Shown in pieces: positions 35,622 to 43,517 of a stretch of DNA of 61,957 nt; within the stretch, counting starts at the first letter, position 1, and every line of letters starts with the position of its first letter. Origin of the DNA: Deltaproteobacteria bacterium (GTDB lineage Bacteria > Desulfobacterota > Deferrimicrobia > Deferrimicrobiales > Deferrimicrobiaceae); assembly GCA_016218975.1 (NCBI GenBank), contig JACRCO010000034.1, positions 1 to 61,957 of the forward strand. Direction: 5' to 3'. The position numbers and the translations under genes were made by a program. Below the pieces are notes generated by a model, which saw only the letters and a program-made list of their open reading frames with translations, made no database searches and had not been told where the DNA came from.

Positions 35622-36317
35622 TTAAAGCGTCGGGGGCTCCTCGGGCGGGAGCATCGATTTCCTGCGTTCGCCGACGGGGAGGACGCGCTCCTTGTGGAAC
35701 TTTATGATGTGATCGGAAGCTTCGCGCGGCTCGTCGGTGACGAAGAAATAATCGAGGTCCGACCGGGAAATCGTTCCCTCCGCCACCATGGTCTTTTCCA
35801 TCCACCGGATGAGGCCGTCCCAGTATTTCTTCCCCATCATCACCACCGGAAAGCGGCGTATCTTCCCGGTCTGGAGGAGGGTCAACGCTTCGAAGAACTC
35901 GTCGAGCGTGCCGAATCCTCCCGGCATGATGACGTAACCGGAGGCGTATTTGACGAACATGACCTTGCGTGAAAAGAAGTGGCGGAACTGGAGCGATTTG
36001 TCCTGGAACCGGTTCATCTGTTGTTCCATCGGAAGCTGGATGTTGAGCCCGATGGAAAGCCCCTTCCCCCTCTTGGCGCCGCGGTTGGCGGCCTCCATGA
36101 TTCCGGGTCCTCCGCCGGAAATGATCGAGTAGCCGGCGCGGGAGAGAAGCTCGGTGGTCTTGACCGTCAGTTGGTATGCCCAATCGTTTCTTTTCGTTCG
36201 CGCGCTTCCGAAAACGGAGACCGCCGGCCCCACGTTCCGAAGAGATTCGAACCCGTCCACGAACTCGCTCATGATGCGGAACACACGCCACGTTTCGACT
36301 CCCGAAAATTCCTCCAC
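35622..36317 (-). CDS. LOG-family/TIGR00730 Rossmann-fold protein (nucleoside-monophosphate phosphoribohydrolase-like)
   Basis: 231 residues. SVFGSAR, SGGGPGIMEAANRGA and the signature PGGFGTLDEFFE bind the ribose-phosphate and hold the catalytic Glu of lysine-decarboxylase-like LOG proteins, which cleave N6-substituted AMPs or other NMPs. True lysine decarboxylase activity is not expected. Start GTG at 36317; a Met at residue 16 (MSEFVDGFESL) is an alternative. It lies upstream of the repeat-flanked glutaredoxin gene. Confidence 0.87.
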   Translation of the reverse strand: MEEFSGVETWRVFRIMSEFVDGFESLRNVGPAVSVFGSARTKRNDWAYQLTVKTTELLSRAGYSIISGGGPGIMEAANRGAKRGKGLSIGLNIQLPMEQQMNRFQDKSLQFRHFFSRKVMFVKYASGYVIMPGGFGTLDEFFEALTLLQTGKIRRFPVVMMGKKYWDGLIRWMEKTMVAEGTISRSDLDYFFVTDEPREASDHIIKFHKERVLPVGERRKSMLPPEEPPTL

Positions 36318-36417
36318 GAGCCCTCCGCCTTTTTTTAGCGCCTCGTTTCAGGAATACGACCGCGTTCTGGCGGAGCATCGACGCTCCCGGTACGGACCGC
36401 ATGCATGAATCGGGACG

Positions 36418-36582
36418 CTAAGATTTTTTGGACGTCTTCGCGTAGAACCCTTCCAGCACCTGCACGACGTTGGCGCTGCCGCATTTGGGACACTTCCGCT
36501 TTCCTTCCTCGTATTCCCGGAAAGAAAGGATTTCGAGAAACTGTTTGCCGCACTTTTTGCAGACATACGAATAGGTTGGCAT
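36418..36582 (-). CDS. FmdB-family zinc-ribbon protein
   Basis: 54 residues: MPTYSYVCKKCGKQF, later KCPKCGSANVV, two CxxC knuckles forming a zinc ribbon, and a Lys/Ser tail. FmdB-type proteins are linked with amidase/formamidase regulation but are mostly uncharacterised. GGAGG eight bases upstream fixes the start; the same frame runs on for 310 codons antisense to the next gene, which is not coding. The gene is divergent from the NDUFA9-like reductase. Confidence 0.85.
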   Translation of the reverse strand: MPTYSYVCKKCGKQFLEILSFREYEEGKRKCPKCGSANVVQVLEGFYAKTSKKS

Positions 36583-36747
36583 GCCGGTTCCTCCTTCCTG
36601 CGAAAGTTTGACGCGGGGGAACCGCGAGATCCCCCAATCGTTTAGATTACATGAAGATATGATGTAGGCAAGGGGGATGAAACGCCCGGCGGAATGAAGA
36701 TCGCCGGCCGCTTCCCGCATCATAGATACATGACGTATAGTGCGTTC

Positions 36748-37701
36748 ATGGATTTCCGGGAAATCCTGGTCACCGGCGGAACGGGGTTCGTCGGCACGCA
36801 CGTGTGCCGCGCCCTGATCGCGCGCGGATTCCTGCCCAGGCTGCTGGTCCGGCCGGGGTCGGAGGACCGCATCCCCGCGGATATCCGGGAAAGAGGGCGG
36901 TTCACCCTGGGCGACGTGACGGACCGGGAGGCCGTGGAGTACGCGATGCAAGGGACCACCGCGGTGGTCCACCTGGTCGGGATCATAAGGGAATTTCCCG
37001 AAAAGGGTATTACGTTCGAGCGCCTTCACGTCGCCGCGACCCGGAACGTCGTCGACGCCGCGAGGCGATGGAACCTGTCGCGCATAGTGCACATGAGCGC
37101 TTTGGGCGCGAAGGCGGGTGGAACGACCGGATACTTCGATTCGAAGGGGCGCGCGGAGGAGTACGTGCGCCGTTCCGGCCTGTCGTGGACGATCCTGCGA
37201 CCCTCCGTCATCTTCGGTCCGGGGGACCAATTCATCAACGAGCTCGCGAGGCTCTTGCGGATCGCCCCCTTTCTCCCGGTCCCCGGGAATGGAGAGTACC
37301 TCATGCAGCCGGTGTTCGTGGGGGATGTGGCGAAAGGGTTCGCGGACTCGTTCCTGCGCCCGGAAACTGAGGGACGGTCGTTCGATGTCGGCGGGCCCGA
37401 GCGGCTTTCCTACAACGAACTGCTCGACCGCGTGGCGGCAGGGAAGGGGCGCCGCGCAAGGAAGGTACACGTTCCATTGTCCATTCTGAGACCCGTCGTT
37501 CGGCGGATGCAACGTTACGGCAAATTCCCCCTGACGACGGACCAGCTCGAGATGCTTCTTGCAGGAAACGTATGCGACAGCGGACCTTTCTATTCCGCAT
37601 ACGATTTTGCGCCGTTTCCCCTGTCGGGTTACCTCTCCGGTACGCCGATTTCCGCCACCGGAAGTGAGGGCAATAAATTACCCACAGCAGCGAATGTGTG
37701 A
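36748..37701 (+). CDS. NAD(P)-binding SDR-type protein, NDUFA9/complex I assembly-like
   Basis: 317 residues. ILVTGGTGFVGTHVCRAL is the Rossmann GxxGxxG; HLVGIIREFPEKGITFERLHVAAT and ALGAKAGGTTGYFDSKGRAEE are typical of the atypical SDR group that includes complex I subunit NDUFA9 (YxxxK catalytic pair reduced to YFDSK). Role in bacteria not proven; may bind quinone-pathway or sugar intermediates. Start ambiguous: 36748 lies six bases after TATAGT and fits the fold best; 36694 and 36730 are in frame. Confidence 0.8.
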   Translation: MDFREILVTGGTGFVGTHVCRALIARGFLPRLLVRPGSEDRIPADIRERGRFTLGDVTDREAVEYAMQGTTAVVHLVGIIREFPEKGITFERLHVAATRNVVDAARRWNLSRIVHMSALGAKAGGTTGYFDSKGRAEEYVRRSGLSWTILRPSVIFGPGDQFINELARLLRIAPFLPVPGNGEYLMQPVFVGDVAKGFADSFLRPETEGRSFDVGGPERLSYNELLDRVAAGKGRRARKVHVPLSILRPVVRRMQRYGKFPLTTDQLEMLLAGNVCDSGPFYSAYDFAPFPLSGYLSGTPISATGSEGNKLPTAANV

Positions 37702-37737
37702 AATACATTTCTCATAATTCCCGCAAGCTTTTTCCGT

Positions 37738-37754
37738 CTGAGAATATATCTCAG
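37738..37754 (+). promoter_or_regulatory. Palindrome upstream of the sigma-54 promoter
   Basis: CTGAGA (37738-37743), ATATA, TCTCAG (37749-37754): a perfect 6-bp inverted repeat 32 bases before the -24 element. Possible activator site. Confidence 0.4.
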
Positions 37755-37785
37755 TAAAAACAGAAAGATAAAAGCATTTCACGGT

Positions 37786-37800
37786 TGGCCCGACACTTGC
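37786..37800 (+). promoter_or_regulatory. Sigma-54 (RpoN) promoter
   Basis: TGGCCCGACACTTGC matches the -24/-12 consensus TGGCACG-N4-TTGC with the invariant GG and GC separated by exactly 10 bases. The coding start is 49 bases downstream, giving a leader of about 37 bases. Confidence 0.65.
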
Positions 37801-37848
37801 GGTATCCACGGCTGGATGAAGTAGAAACCAGCCGCCGGAAGGAAACCG

Positions 37849-38991
37849 ATGAAAGCGACAACCTGTGGTTTGTTCGCGATCATGCTTCTCTGGTTCTTCC
37901 CCGCCCCCGCATGCTCATCCTATTCCTACCAGGACATAAATCCTTCCGGCTGGATCGAATCGCGCGCGGTTTGCGTGAATGACCAAGGGGATGTCGCCGG
38001 TTACGGCAACAACGGTTCGGGGGAACGCGGGTTCCTTTGGTCCTCCGGCGACGTCACCGAGATCCTTCCTCCAGGCGCCGCATCGGCGAGGGCCAACTGG
38101 ATAAACGGCCGGGGCGACGTTGCGGGGACGGCGGTCATCGACGGCCAGCCGCACGCGTTCCTATACACCGGCGGGATGTATGTCGATCCCACGCCGGGAT
38201 GGACGTATTCCGAAGCAACCCACGTCGGCGAGGACGGCTCCGTGACAGGCACCGGGGAATTCGGCGCGTTCATTTCCAGGAACGGCGTACCCGAACTTCT
38301 CCCGGGTTTCAACACCGTCGTCGGCGCGAATGCTTCGGGGCAAATCCTCGGGATATCGGGCGGCACGGCCAGGTTGTTCCTTCCCGGAACCGGATACATC
38401 ATTCTCTCCCCGCCGGGATGCAGCTCCGTGATCCCTCGCGGGCTCAACGAATCCGGATTGGTGGCGGTTTCTTCCCGCCATTCGAACACCGAAAAGGGGT
38501 ACGTCTATTCCGGCGGGTTCTACGTCTTCATGACTCCCCAGGGATGGACGTCCTCCAATGCGATGGGGATCAACAACGCTTCACAGGTTGCGGGGTACGG
38601 GGACTCCCCCGCGGGACGCCGCGGATTCGTCCGCACAGGATCAACATACGAAGAGCTGTGGTTTCCGGGCTGGAATTCTACGGAAGCGATTTCGATCAAC
38701 GAGTCGGCGCAGGTGGCGGGCTCGGGTGAGACGGGCTCGGGCGAGACGCACGCGTTCCTTTCCTCTCCCGTGAGCGCTTCGGCCGGCGAGAGTGCAGGAG
38801 CATCGTCGGGCGGCATGGGCGGAGGAGGAGGAGGATGCACCGTTGCCGGCCGGGATGCGCGCGGAACTTTTTCTTGTTCCTCCGCGGCCAATCTTCTCGT
38901 GCTTCTGTTTCCTTTGTTCATCCTGCGGCACTCCTGCAGGAAGGTAAGAATCCTCGATAGGCATGCGGGCAGGGATTCGCGTTCTCGCTGA
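37849..38991 (+). CDS. Secreted HAF-repeat protein with Gly/Cys C-terminal membrane sorting signal
   Basis: 380 residues. Signal peptide (residues 1-22), then about six ~45-residue repeats of the form aVcVNDQGDVAGyG...gFLWssG seen in extracellular HAF-repeat proteins (e.g. INGRGDVAGTA, INNASQVAGYG, INESAQVAGSG). The C terminus holds a Gly run plus Cys (GGGGGGCTVAG), a hydrophobic helix (ANLLVLLFPLFIL) and a basic tail (RHSCRK), the tripartite layout of exosortase/rhombosortase-type CTERM signals. Hence probably surface-anchored. Transcription seems to depend on RpoN. Function unknown; the sorting enzyme is not in the window. Confidence 0.75.
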   Translation: MKATTCGLFAIMLLWFFPAPACSSYSYQDINPSGWIESRAVCVNDQGDVAGYGNNGSGERGFLWSSGDVTEILPPGAASARANWINGRGDVAGTAVIDGQPHAFLYTGGMYVDPTPGWTYSEATHVGEDGSVTGTGEFGAFISRNGVPELLPGFNTVVGANASGQILGISGGTARLFLPGTGYIILSPPGCSSVIPRGLNESGLVAVSSRHSNTEKGYVYSGGFYVFMTPQGWTSSNAMGINNASQVAGYGDSPAGRRGFVRTGSTYEELWFPGWNSTEAISINESAQVAGSGETGSGETHAFLSSPVSASAGESAGASSGGMGGGGGGCTVAGRDARGTFSCSSAANLLVLLFPLFILRHSCRKVRILDRHAGRDSRSR

Positions 38992-38996
38992 AGCGT

Positions 38997-40316
38997 TTAC
39001 GCGGAATTTCCGCCGAACCGGGCGGGCTGTCCCGTTGCCGCAAGGACGGCGGTCCACAGTTCGCTCTCCGGGCTTACCTGTTTTTTCCCCGAAACCACCG
39101 TAGGTATCGGAACATGAATGTGTGTGTTGTGCCAGAACCCGACCATGACGTCGGTCTTTCCCGCCAGCGCCGCATGCGCCGCGTTCCTGGCGAGCTGATC
39201 GCATAGCAGGCTGTCTTCGAGGTTCGCAGGCGCGCTGCGGATCAGGTAGCTCGGGTCGAAGTAGCGCAGGTTGATCGGAATGCCGGACCGGTCGAAGAAC
39301 ACGGTGATGGCGTTCCTGAGGAAAATCCCGATATCGGCGTACTTCGGATTTCCCGAGGCGTCTTTTCCGACGGGGCCGCCCAATAGATCGCGTCCCGCTC
39401 CCTCCGCAACGACGACCACCGCATGGTGCCTTCCGACGACGCGGTCCTTCAGGACTTCGAGGAAACCCCCCGCCCCGTCGAGATCGAAGGTAATTTCGGG
39501 GATGAGCGTTATGTTCACTTCCTGGCTTGCGAGCGTCGCTCCGGCCGCGATGAAGCCCGCGTCCCTGCCCATGACCTTGACGATGCTGACGCCGTTCGGC
39601 GCCCCCCGGGCTTCTTCGTGAGCGCTGCCGATATAATCCCGCGCCTTCTCGAGGGCCGTCGAAAAACCGAACGTCTGCCAGACGAACTGGATGTCGTTGT
39701 CGATGGTCTTCGGGATGCCGACTACGGAAAGGGGATAGCCGCGGCGGACGGCCTCTTCATGGATTGCATGCGCTCCCTTCTGCGTCCCGTCTCCGCCGAT
39801 GCAGAACAGGAGCTGTATTTTTTCCCGTTCCAGCAGGCCGACGATTATGCGAGGGTCCTCCGGTCCACGGGAAGTCCCGAGGGCGGTCCCTCCGTGACGG
39901 TGAATGTTTTCCACGAAGCTCCGAGTGATCCGGACGGGAGGAATCCCGTTTGAAAGATTGAATCCGCGGTAACCGTAGCGGACGCCGAATATATCATTGA
40001 GGCCGTAATTGTGGGACAGCGCATAGTACAGGGACCGGATCACGTTGTTCATTCCCGGGCAGAGCCCGCCGCAGGTTACGATCGCTGCACGGGTATCCGG
40101 GGGATTGAAGGCAAGGAGCTCGCGGGGACCGGCCTTCTCGAATTGAAGGTCGTCCCGCACCTCTTCGCCGGGCATTAGCACCACCTGGAACCGGACCCGC
40201 GCCTCGTCCGGGACGAAATCGCCGAGCAGGTCACCGCGGGTGGAGGACAGGTTGATTGGAGAGCGGAACCGCCGTTCCGCAACCTGTGCGACCTTCAGAT
40301 GGTCAGCCGTCAGCAT
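38997..40316 (-). CDS. ATP-dependent 6-phosphofructokinase (long, plant/clade-X-like type)
   Basis: 439 residues. Contains TCGGLCPGMNNVI, GGDGTQKGA (residues 174-182, ATP-type Gly instead of the PPi-type Asp) and PKTIDNDI (202-209, Lys as in PPi enzymes and plant ATP-PFKs), with MGRDAGFIA for the sugar phosphate. The combination is typical of ATP-dependent group II/X enzymes, but PPi use cannot be excluded without assay. Ten bases after pabBC; the ATG follows TATAAT by eight bases, so it may have its own promoter with almost no leader. Confidence 0.88.
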   Translation of the reverse strand: MLTADHLKVAQVAERRFRSPINLSSTRGDLLGDFVPDEARVRFQVVLMPGEEVRDDLQFEKAGPRELLAFNPPDTRAAIVTCGGLCPGMNNVIRSLYYALSHNYGLNDIFGVRYGYRGFNLSNGIPPVRITRSFVENIHRHGGTALGTSRGPEDPRIIVGLLEREKIQLLFCIGGDGTQKGAHAIHEEAVRRGYPLSVVGIPKTIDNDIQFVWQTFGFSTALEKARDYIGSAHEEARGAPNGVSIVKVMGRDAGFIAAGATLASQEVNITLIPEITFDLDGAGGFLEVLKDRVVGRHHAVVVVAEGAGRDLLGGPVGKDASGNPKYADIGIFLRNAITVFFDRSGIPINLRYFDPSYLIRSAPANLEDSLLCDQLARNAAHAALAGKTDVMVGFWHNTHIHVPIPTVVSGKKQVSPESELWTAVLAATGQPARFGGNSA

Positions 40317-40325
40317 CGACGGTAA

Positions 40326-42242
40326 TTATACTTGTTTCGCCGAACGGCGTGTAGGGGAAGAGAGGGAAGCGGAAGCGGCGGAAGGGAATCCGGCGGCCGG
40401 AACGATTCCCCGCACGGAGTTGGTCAGGAATATCCTTTCCGCTTTCTGCAAGTCCTCCGGGAAGAGAACCCGCTCGGCGGCCCGAAGCGTCCGGTCTGAA
40501 AGAATCCGGCGGCGGAAAACCCCTTCCAGCAGGCCGCAAGAGGCAGGCGGTGTGCAGATCTTTCCGGAGATTTCCGCGAAGAGATTGGTGATCGCTCCTT
40601 CCGTCAGCTCCCCCCGTTCGTTCAGGAACAGCACTTCGTCAAACCCTTCTTCCTTCGCTTTCCGCAGTTCGTCGTCTCTCCATCGGCGATTGGTCGTCTT
40701 GTGCCGTACGAACGGATCACGGGAGGAGACGGTAACTTCCGATAGTTTGATCCGATAGGGAACTGCCGAGGTCCTTCGTGCCGGAACGGGAGACAGGCTT
40801 ACGCTCGCTCCTCCGTCACGCCGGAGCAGGAGGCGGACTCTCGCCGCCCGGTCGCGGCCTTTTATGGACGCTTCCATCCGCGCGAGGACGGCCTGTCCGC
40901 TGAAACGGAATCCGAAATACCTTGCCGAAGAGGTCAGCCGCTGCAAGTGTTCGGTGAGGAACCGGAATCCCCACTCCGGGGACCAGAGGAGAGTTTCGAT
41001 CAGCTCGAAATCGATTGGCGGCTCCGCGAGGTAGCGGCATTTCTGGTGCGCCTCACGCAGCTCTTCGTGCGGTTCCGAGTCCCAGACTATCCCTCCTCCA
41101 GCCCCCGCCTCCGCCCGTCCGTCTTCCACCGTCACCGTGCGGATCGCCACGGAAAACGCCATATCGCCGTTCGGCATAAGCATTCCGATCGCGCCGGTGT
41201 AGATCCCGCGTGGCGTCGGCTCAAGACGCCGCAGCAACCGCATCGAGGAGATCTTCGGCGCTCCGGTGACCGAGCCGCAGGGAAACAGGGCGCGCAGCAA
41301 GTTCGGGAACGTTGCATGTCCTGGCAGCTTCCCCGTGACCGTGGAGACCATCTGGAGAACGGTACGATACCGCTGCACCTCGAACAGGCGGGAAACGCGG
41401 ACGGTTCCGGTCTTGCACACCTTTCCGAGGTCGTTCCGCAACAGGTCGACGATCATCACGTTCTCGGCCCGGTTCTTCGGGTCCTCCCGGAGTGCACGCG
41501 CCGCCTTGCGGTCCTCGGTTTCCGTCAGCCCGCGCGGGGCGGTCCCCTTCATGGGACGGGTTTCGATTTTTCCTCCCCGGACACGGAAAAAAAGCTCCGG
41601 CGACTGGGAGACGACGCAGGAATTTTCCGTGCGGAGGAATGCGCCGTACGGCACAGGCTGCGCGGCGCGCAGTCTCAGGTAAAGTGAAAACGGATCGCCG
41701 GAGAACCGGAAAGCGAACTTTCCCGTCAGGTTCGCCTGGTACACTTCTCCCCTTGCGATGGAACTCCGAATCTCTTCCACTTTACGGATATATTCCTTCT
41801 CCGGGAGGGAGAAACGGGGATCGAGAGATCCATGGAAAGGCTCCGGCAGCGCCGTGTCGCTGCATGTTGCGGGCAAATCCGGGGGTGACGGACCCCCCGC
41901 TTCCCATCTTCCGCTCAGGTGATCGAATCTCAGGAAACCCGGATATACGCCGAACCACAGCAGCGGAAATGGATAGGAAGCTTGTCCTTCGGAAGCCAGG
42001 GCCTCCTCCAGCGCATACCCCGCTTCGTAGGACAGGTAGCCGGCGACGGGGAAGCCCCCGGCCTGCCATGCCGCGGCTTCTTCGACGGCGGGCACGACGT
42101 CTTCCATGCGGGATGAGGTCAATATTTTTTGCGGTGCGCTCAGAATGTAGGAATACCGCTCGCGCACATCCGGGCGCTGCGTTTCCAGCAGGATCGAACC
42201 GGTAGATCCCGATATAGGGACGAACGCCGCGATCGGCTTCAC
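40326..42242 (-). CDS. Aminodeoxychorismate synthase component I fused to aminodeoxychorismate lyase
   Basis: 638 residues. The PabB part (1-405) has the chorismate-enzyme core, with active-site Lys232 in RPMKGTAPRG, GEVYQANLT, and the CGSVTGAPKISSM and AGGGIVWDSEP blocks. The PabC part (about 410-638) is a fold-type IV PLP enzyme; Lys of VRHKTTNRRW forms the aldimine, and GELTEGAITNLFA is the conserved substrate region. Together they make 4-aminobenzoate for folate, needing PabA glutaminase or ammonia. GTG start; four bases after the 4Fe-4S gene. Confidence 0.92.
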   Translation of the reverse strand: MKPIAAFVPISGSTGSILLETQRPDVRERYSYILSAPQKILTSSRMEDVVPAVEEAAAWQAGGFPVAGYLSYEAGYALEEALASEGQASYPFPLLWFGVYPGFLRFDHLSGRWEAGGPSPPDLPATCSDTALPEPFHGSLDPRFSLPEKEYIRKVEEIRSSIARGEVYQANLTGKFAFRFSGDPFSLYLRLRAAQPVPYGAFLRTENSCVVSQSPELFFRVRGGKIETRPMKGTAPRGLTETEDRKAARALREDPKNRAENVMIVDLLRNDLGKVCKTGTVRVSRLFEVQRYRTVLQMVSTVTGKLPGHATFPNLLRALFPCGSVTGAPKISSMRLLRRLEPTPRGIYTGAIGMLMPNGDMAFSVAIRTVTVEDGRAEAGAGGGIVWDSEPHEELREAHQKCRYLAEPPIDFELIETLLWSPEWGFRFLTEHLQRLTSSARYFGFRFSGQAVLARMEASIKGRDRAARVRLLLRRDGGASVSLSPVPARRTSAVPYRIKLSEVTVSSRDPFVRHKTTNRRWRDDELRKAKEEGFDEVLFLNERGELTEGAITNLFAEISGKICTPPASCGLLEGVFRRRILSDRTLRAAERVLFPEDLQKAERIFLTNSVRGIVPAAGFPSAASASLSSPTRRSAKQV

Positions 42243-42246
42243 GAAC

Positions 42247-43500
42247 TTAGTCCAGAAGCGCCTGGAGGTATTGCGAGTCGACCTGCTTCGCGAGGAGCGC
42301 TTTCTTGACGGGCGGCAGGGAGATGAGGATACGGGTTACGGCCCGCAGGGCGGCGTGATCGAGGCGATCGAGTTCGCCGAAAATGAAATTCTGATACTTC
42401 CCGCGTTCGATCGCCATGAGGACCGTCCGGTGCCAGGCGTCCTCGGGCACGAGGATTTTTTCCTTCCGGGGGGCCATCCGTAGCGCATCCTTCGCGCACG
42501 CCGGCTTGCACACGCCGCACCCCAGGCAGGCCCGCTTGTCCACGGAAACCTTCGCCTGGTGTCCCGTACCCTCTATAGAGATCGCCCCGATCGGGCACCG
42601 CTTCGCGCATAGCCCGCAACCGGCGCATTTCTCCCCGTCGATGGCCGCGAGAAAGGGGGAAGTCACCACCGCCCCGAAGACCTTGAACCGGTTGATCGCG
42701 GAAAGCATCCCGCAGCAGCAGCCGCAGCAGTGGCAGACGAAGGCGGGCTTCTTCTTCACGTTGTCGACGATGTGGACCAGCCCGGCTTCCCGCGTCGCCG
42801 CGAAGATATCGGTCGCCTCTTCCCTGGAAATCTTCCGGGCGAGCCCGCGCCGGACCAGGAAATCGGCGCCGCCGTTGAAGGTCGTGCAGACCTCCATCGG
42901 CTTCCCGCACGATTTACCCTCATGCTCCATCACGTGCCGGCAGTAGCAAAGAGAGACGGCGCAGAGCCTCGCTTCGCTGATGAGATGAGCCGCGCGATCG
43001 TGATCCAGTACGCGAGGCAGGTCTTCCGTCCCGACCGTTGTTTCATGGACAAGCGCCCGGCCGGGCTGCACCTTCCCCGCGAAGATCGACCGGACGAAAT
43101 CCGGCGCTTCGTGGACGTACTCCACCATGAAATGCGCCAGTTCCTTCTGGGGGATGTCTTCGCGGACCCGCATGAAGGCGAACTCGAAGAAACCGAGAAG
43201 CGTCGGGGACAGGATGTATCGCGTCTTTCCGTCGCGGGTGAAGTCCATTACGAGCCCTTTTCCCGCCATCGTTTCCAGCAGGGGAAGAAGCTCCGCCTCC
43301 TTCATCCTTGTTCGCCTTGCGATTCCTTTCAGGTCCACGAACCCTACCGGCATCCTGGAGGCGACGAACGCCTCCTTACCGGAAAAGAGCCGCTTGAGGA
43401 TTTCGTAAAGCGCCGGGGCGGGCGGTGCGCCGATCGGATAAGCGTCGAGCCGTTTTTGAAGCCTGCCGTACACTCCTTGCCCGTTTCCGAGATGCGCCAT
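42247..43500 (-). CDS. 4Fe-4S ferredoxin-type protein with N-terminal wHTH-like region
   Basis: 417 residues. Residues ~45-110 look like a winged helix (FVDLKGIARRTRMKEAELLPLL). A Cys-rich middle contains LCYCRHVMEHEGKSC and later FVCHCCGCCCGM, and two ferredoxin clusters follow (CAGCGLCAKRCP; CLGCGVCKPAC). Homologues are widespread in anaerobes and mostly annotated only as 4Fe-4S proteins. Position between hemG and pabBC suggests an electron-transfer role near haem synthesis, which is inference. ATG at 43500 with GGGGAGAA upstream; the frame to 43584 overlaps hemG. Confidence 0.82.
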   Translation of the reverse strand: MAHLGNGQGVYGRLQKRLDAYPIGAPPAPALYEILKRLFSGKEAFVASRMPVGFVDLKGIARRTRMKEAELLPLLETMAGKGLVMDFTRDGKTRYILSPTLLGFFEFAFMRVREDIPQKELAHFMVEYVHEAPDFVRSIFAGKVQPGRALVHETTVGTEDLPRVLDHDRAAHLISEARLCAVSLCYCRHVMEHEGKSCGKPMEVCTTFNGGADFLVRRGLARKISREEATDIFAATREAGLVHIVDNVKKKPAFVCHCCGCCCGMLSAINRFKVFGAVVTSPFLAAIDGEKCAGCGLCAKRCPIGAISIEGTGHQAKVSVDKRACLGCGVCKPACAKDALRMAPRKEKILVPEDAWHRTVLMAIERGKYQNFIFGELDRLDHAALRAVTRILISLPPVKKALLAKQVDSQYLQALLD

Positions 43501-43517
43501 GCCGGTTTCTCCCCTCG

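Noticed and set aside
36418-37512. A 364-codon minus-strand frame containing the zinc ribbon
   Set aside because: Only the last 54 codons match the FmdB family and have a ribosome site; the rest is antisense to the NDUFA9-like gene.
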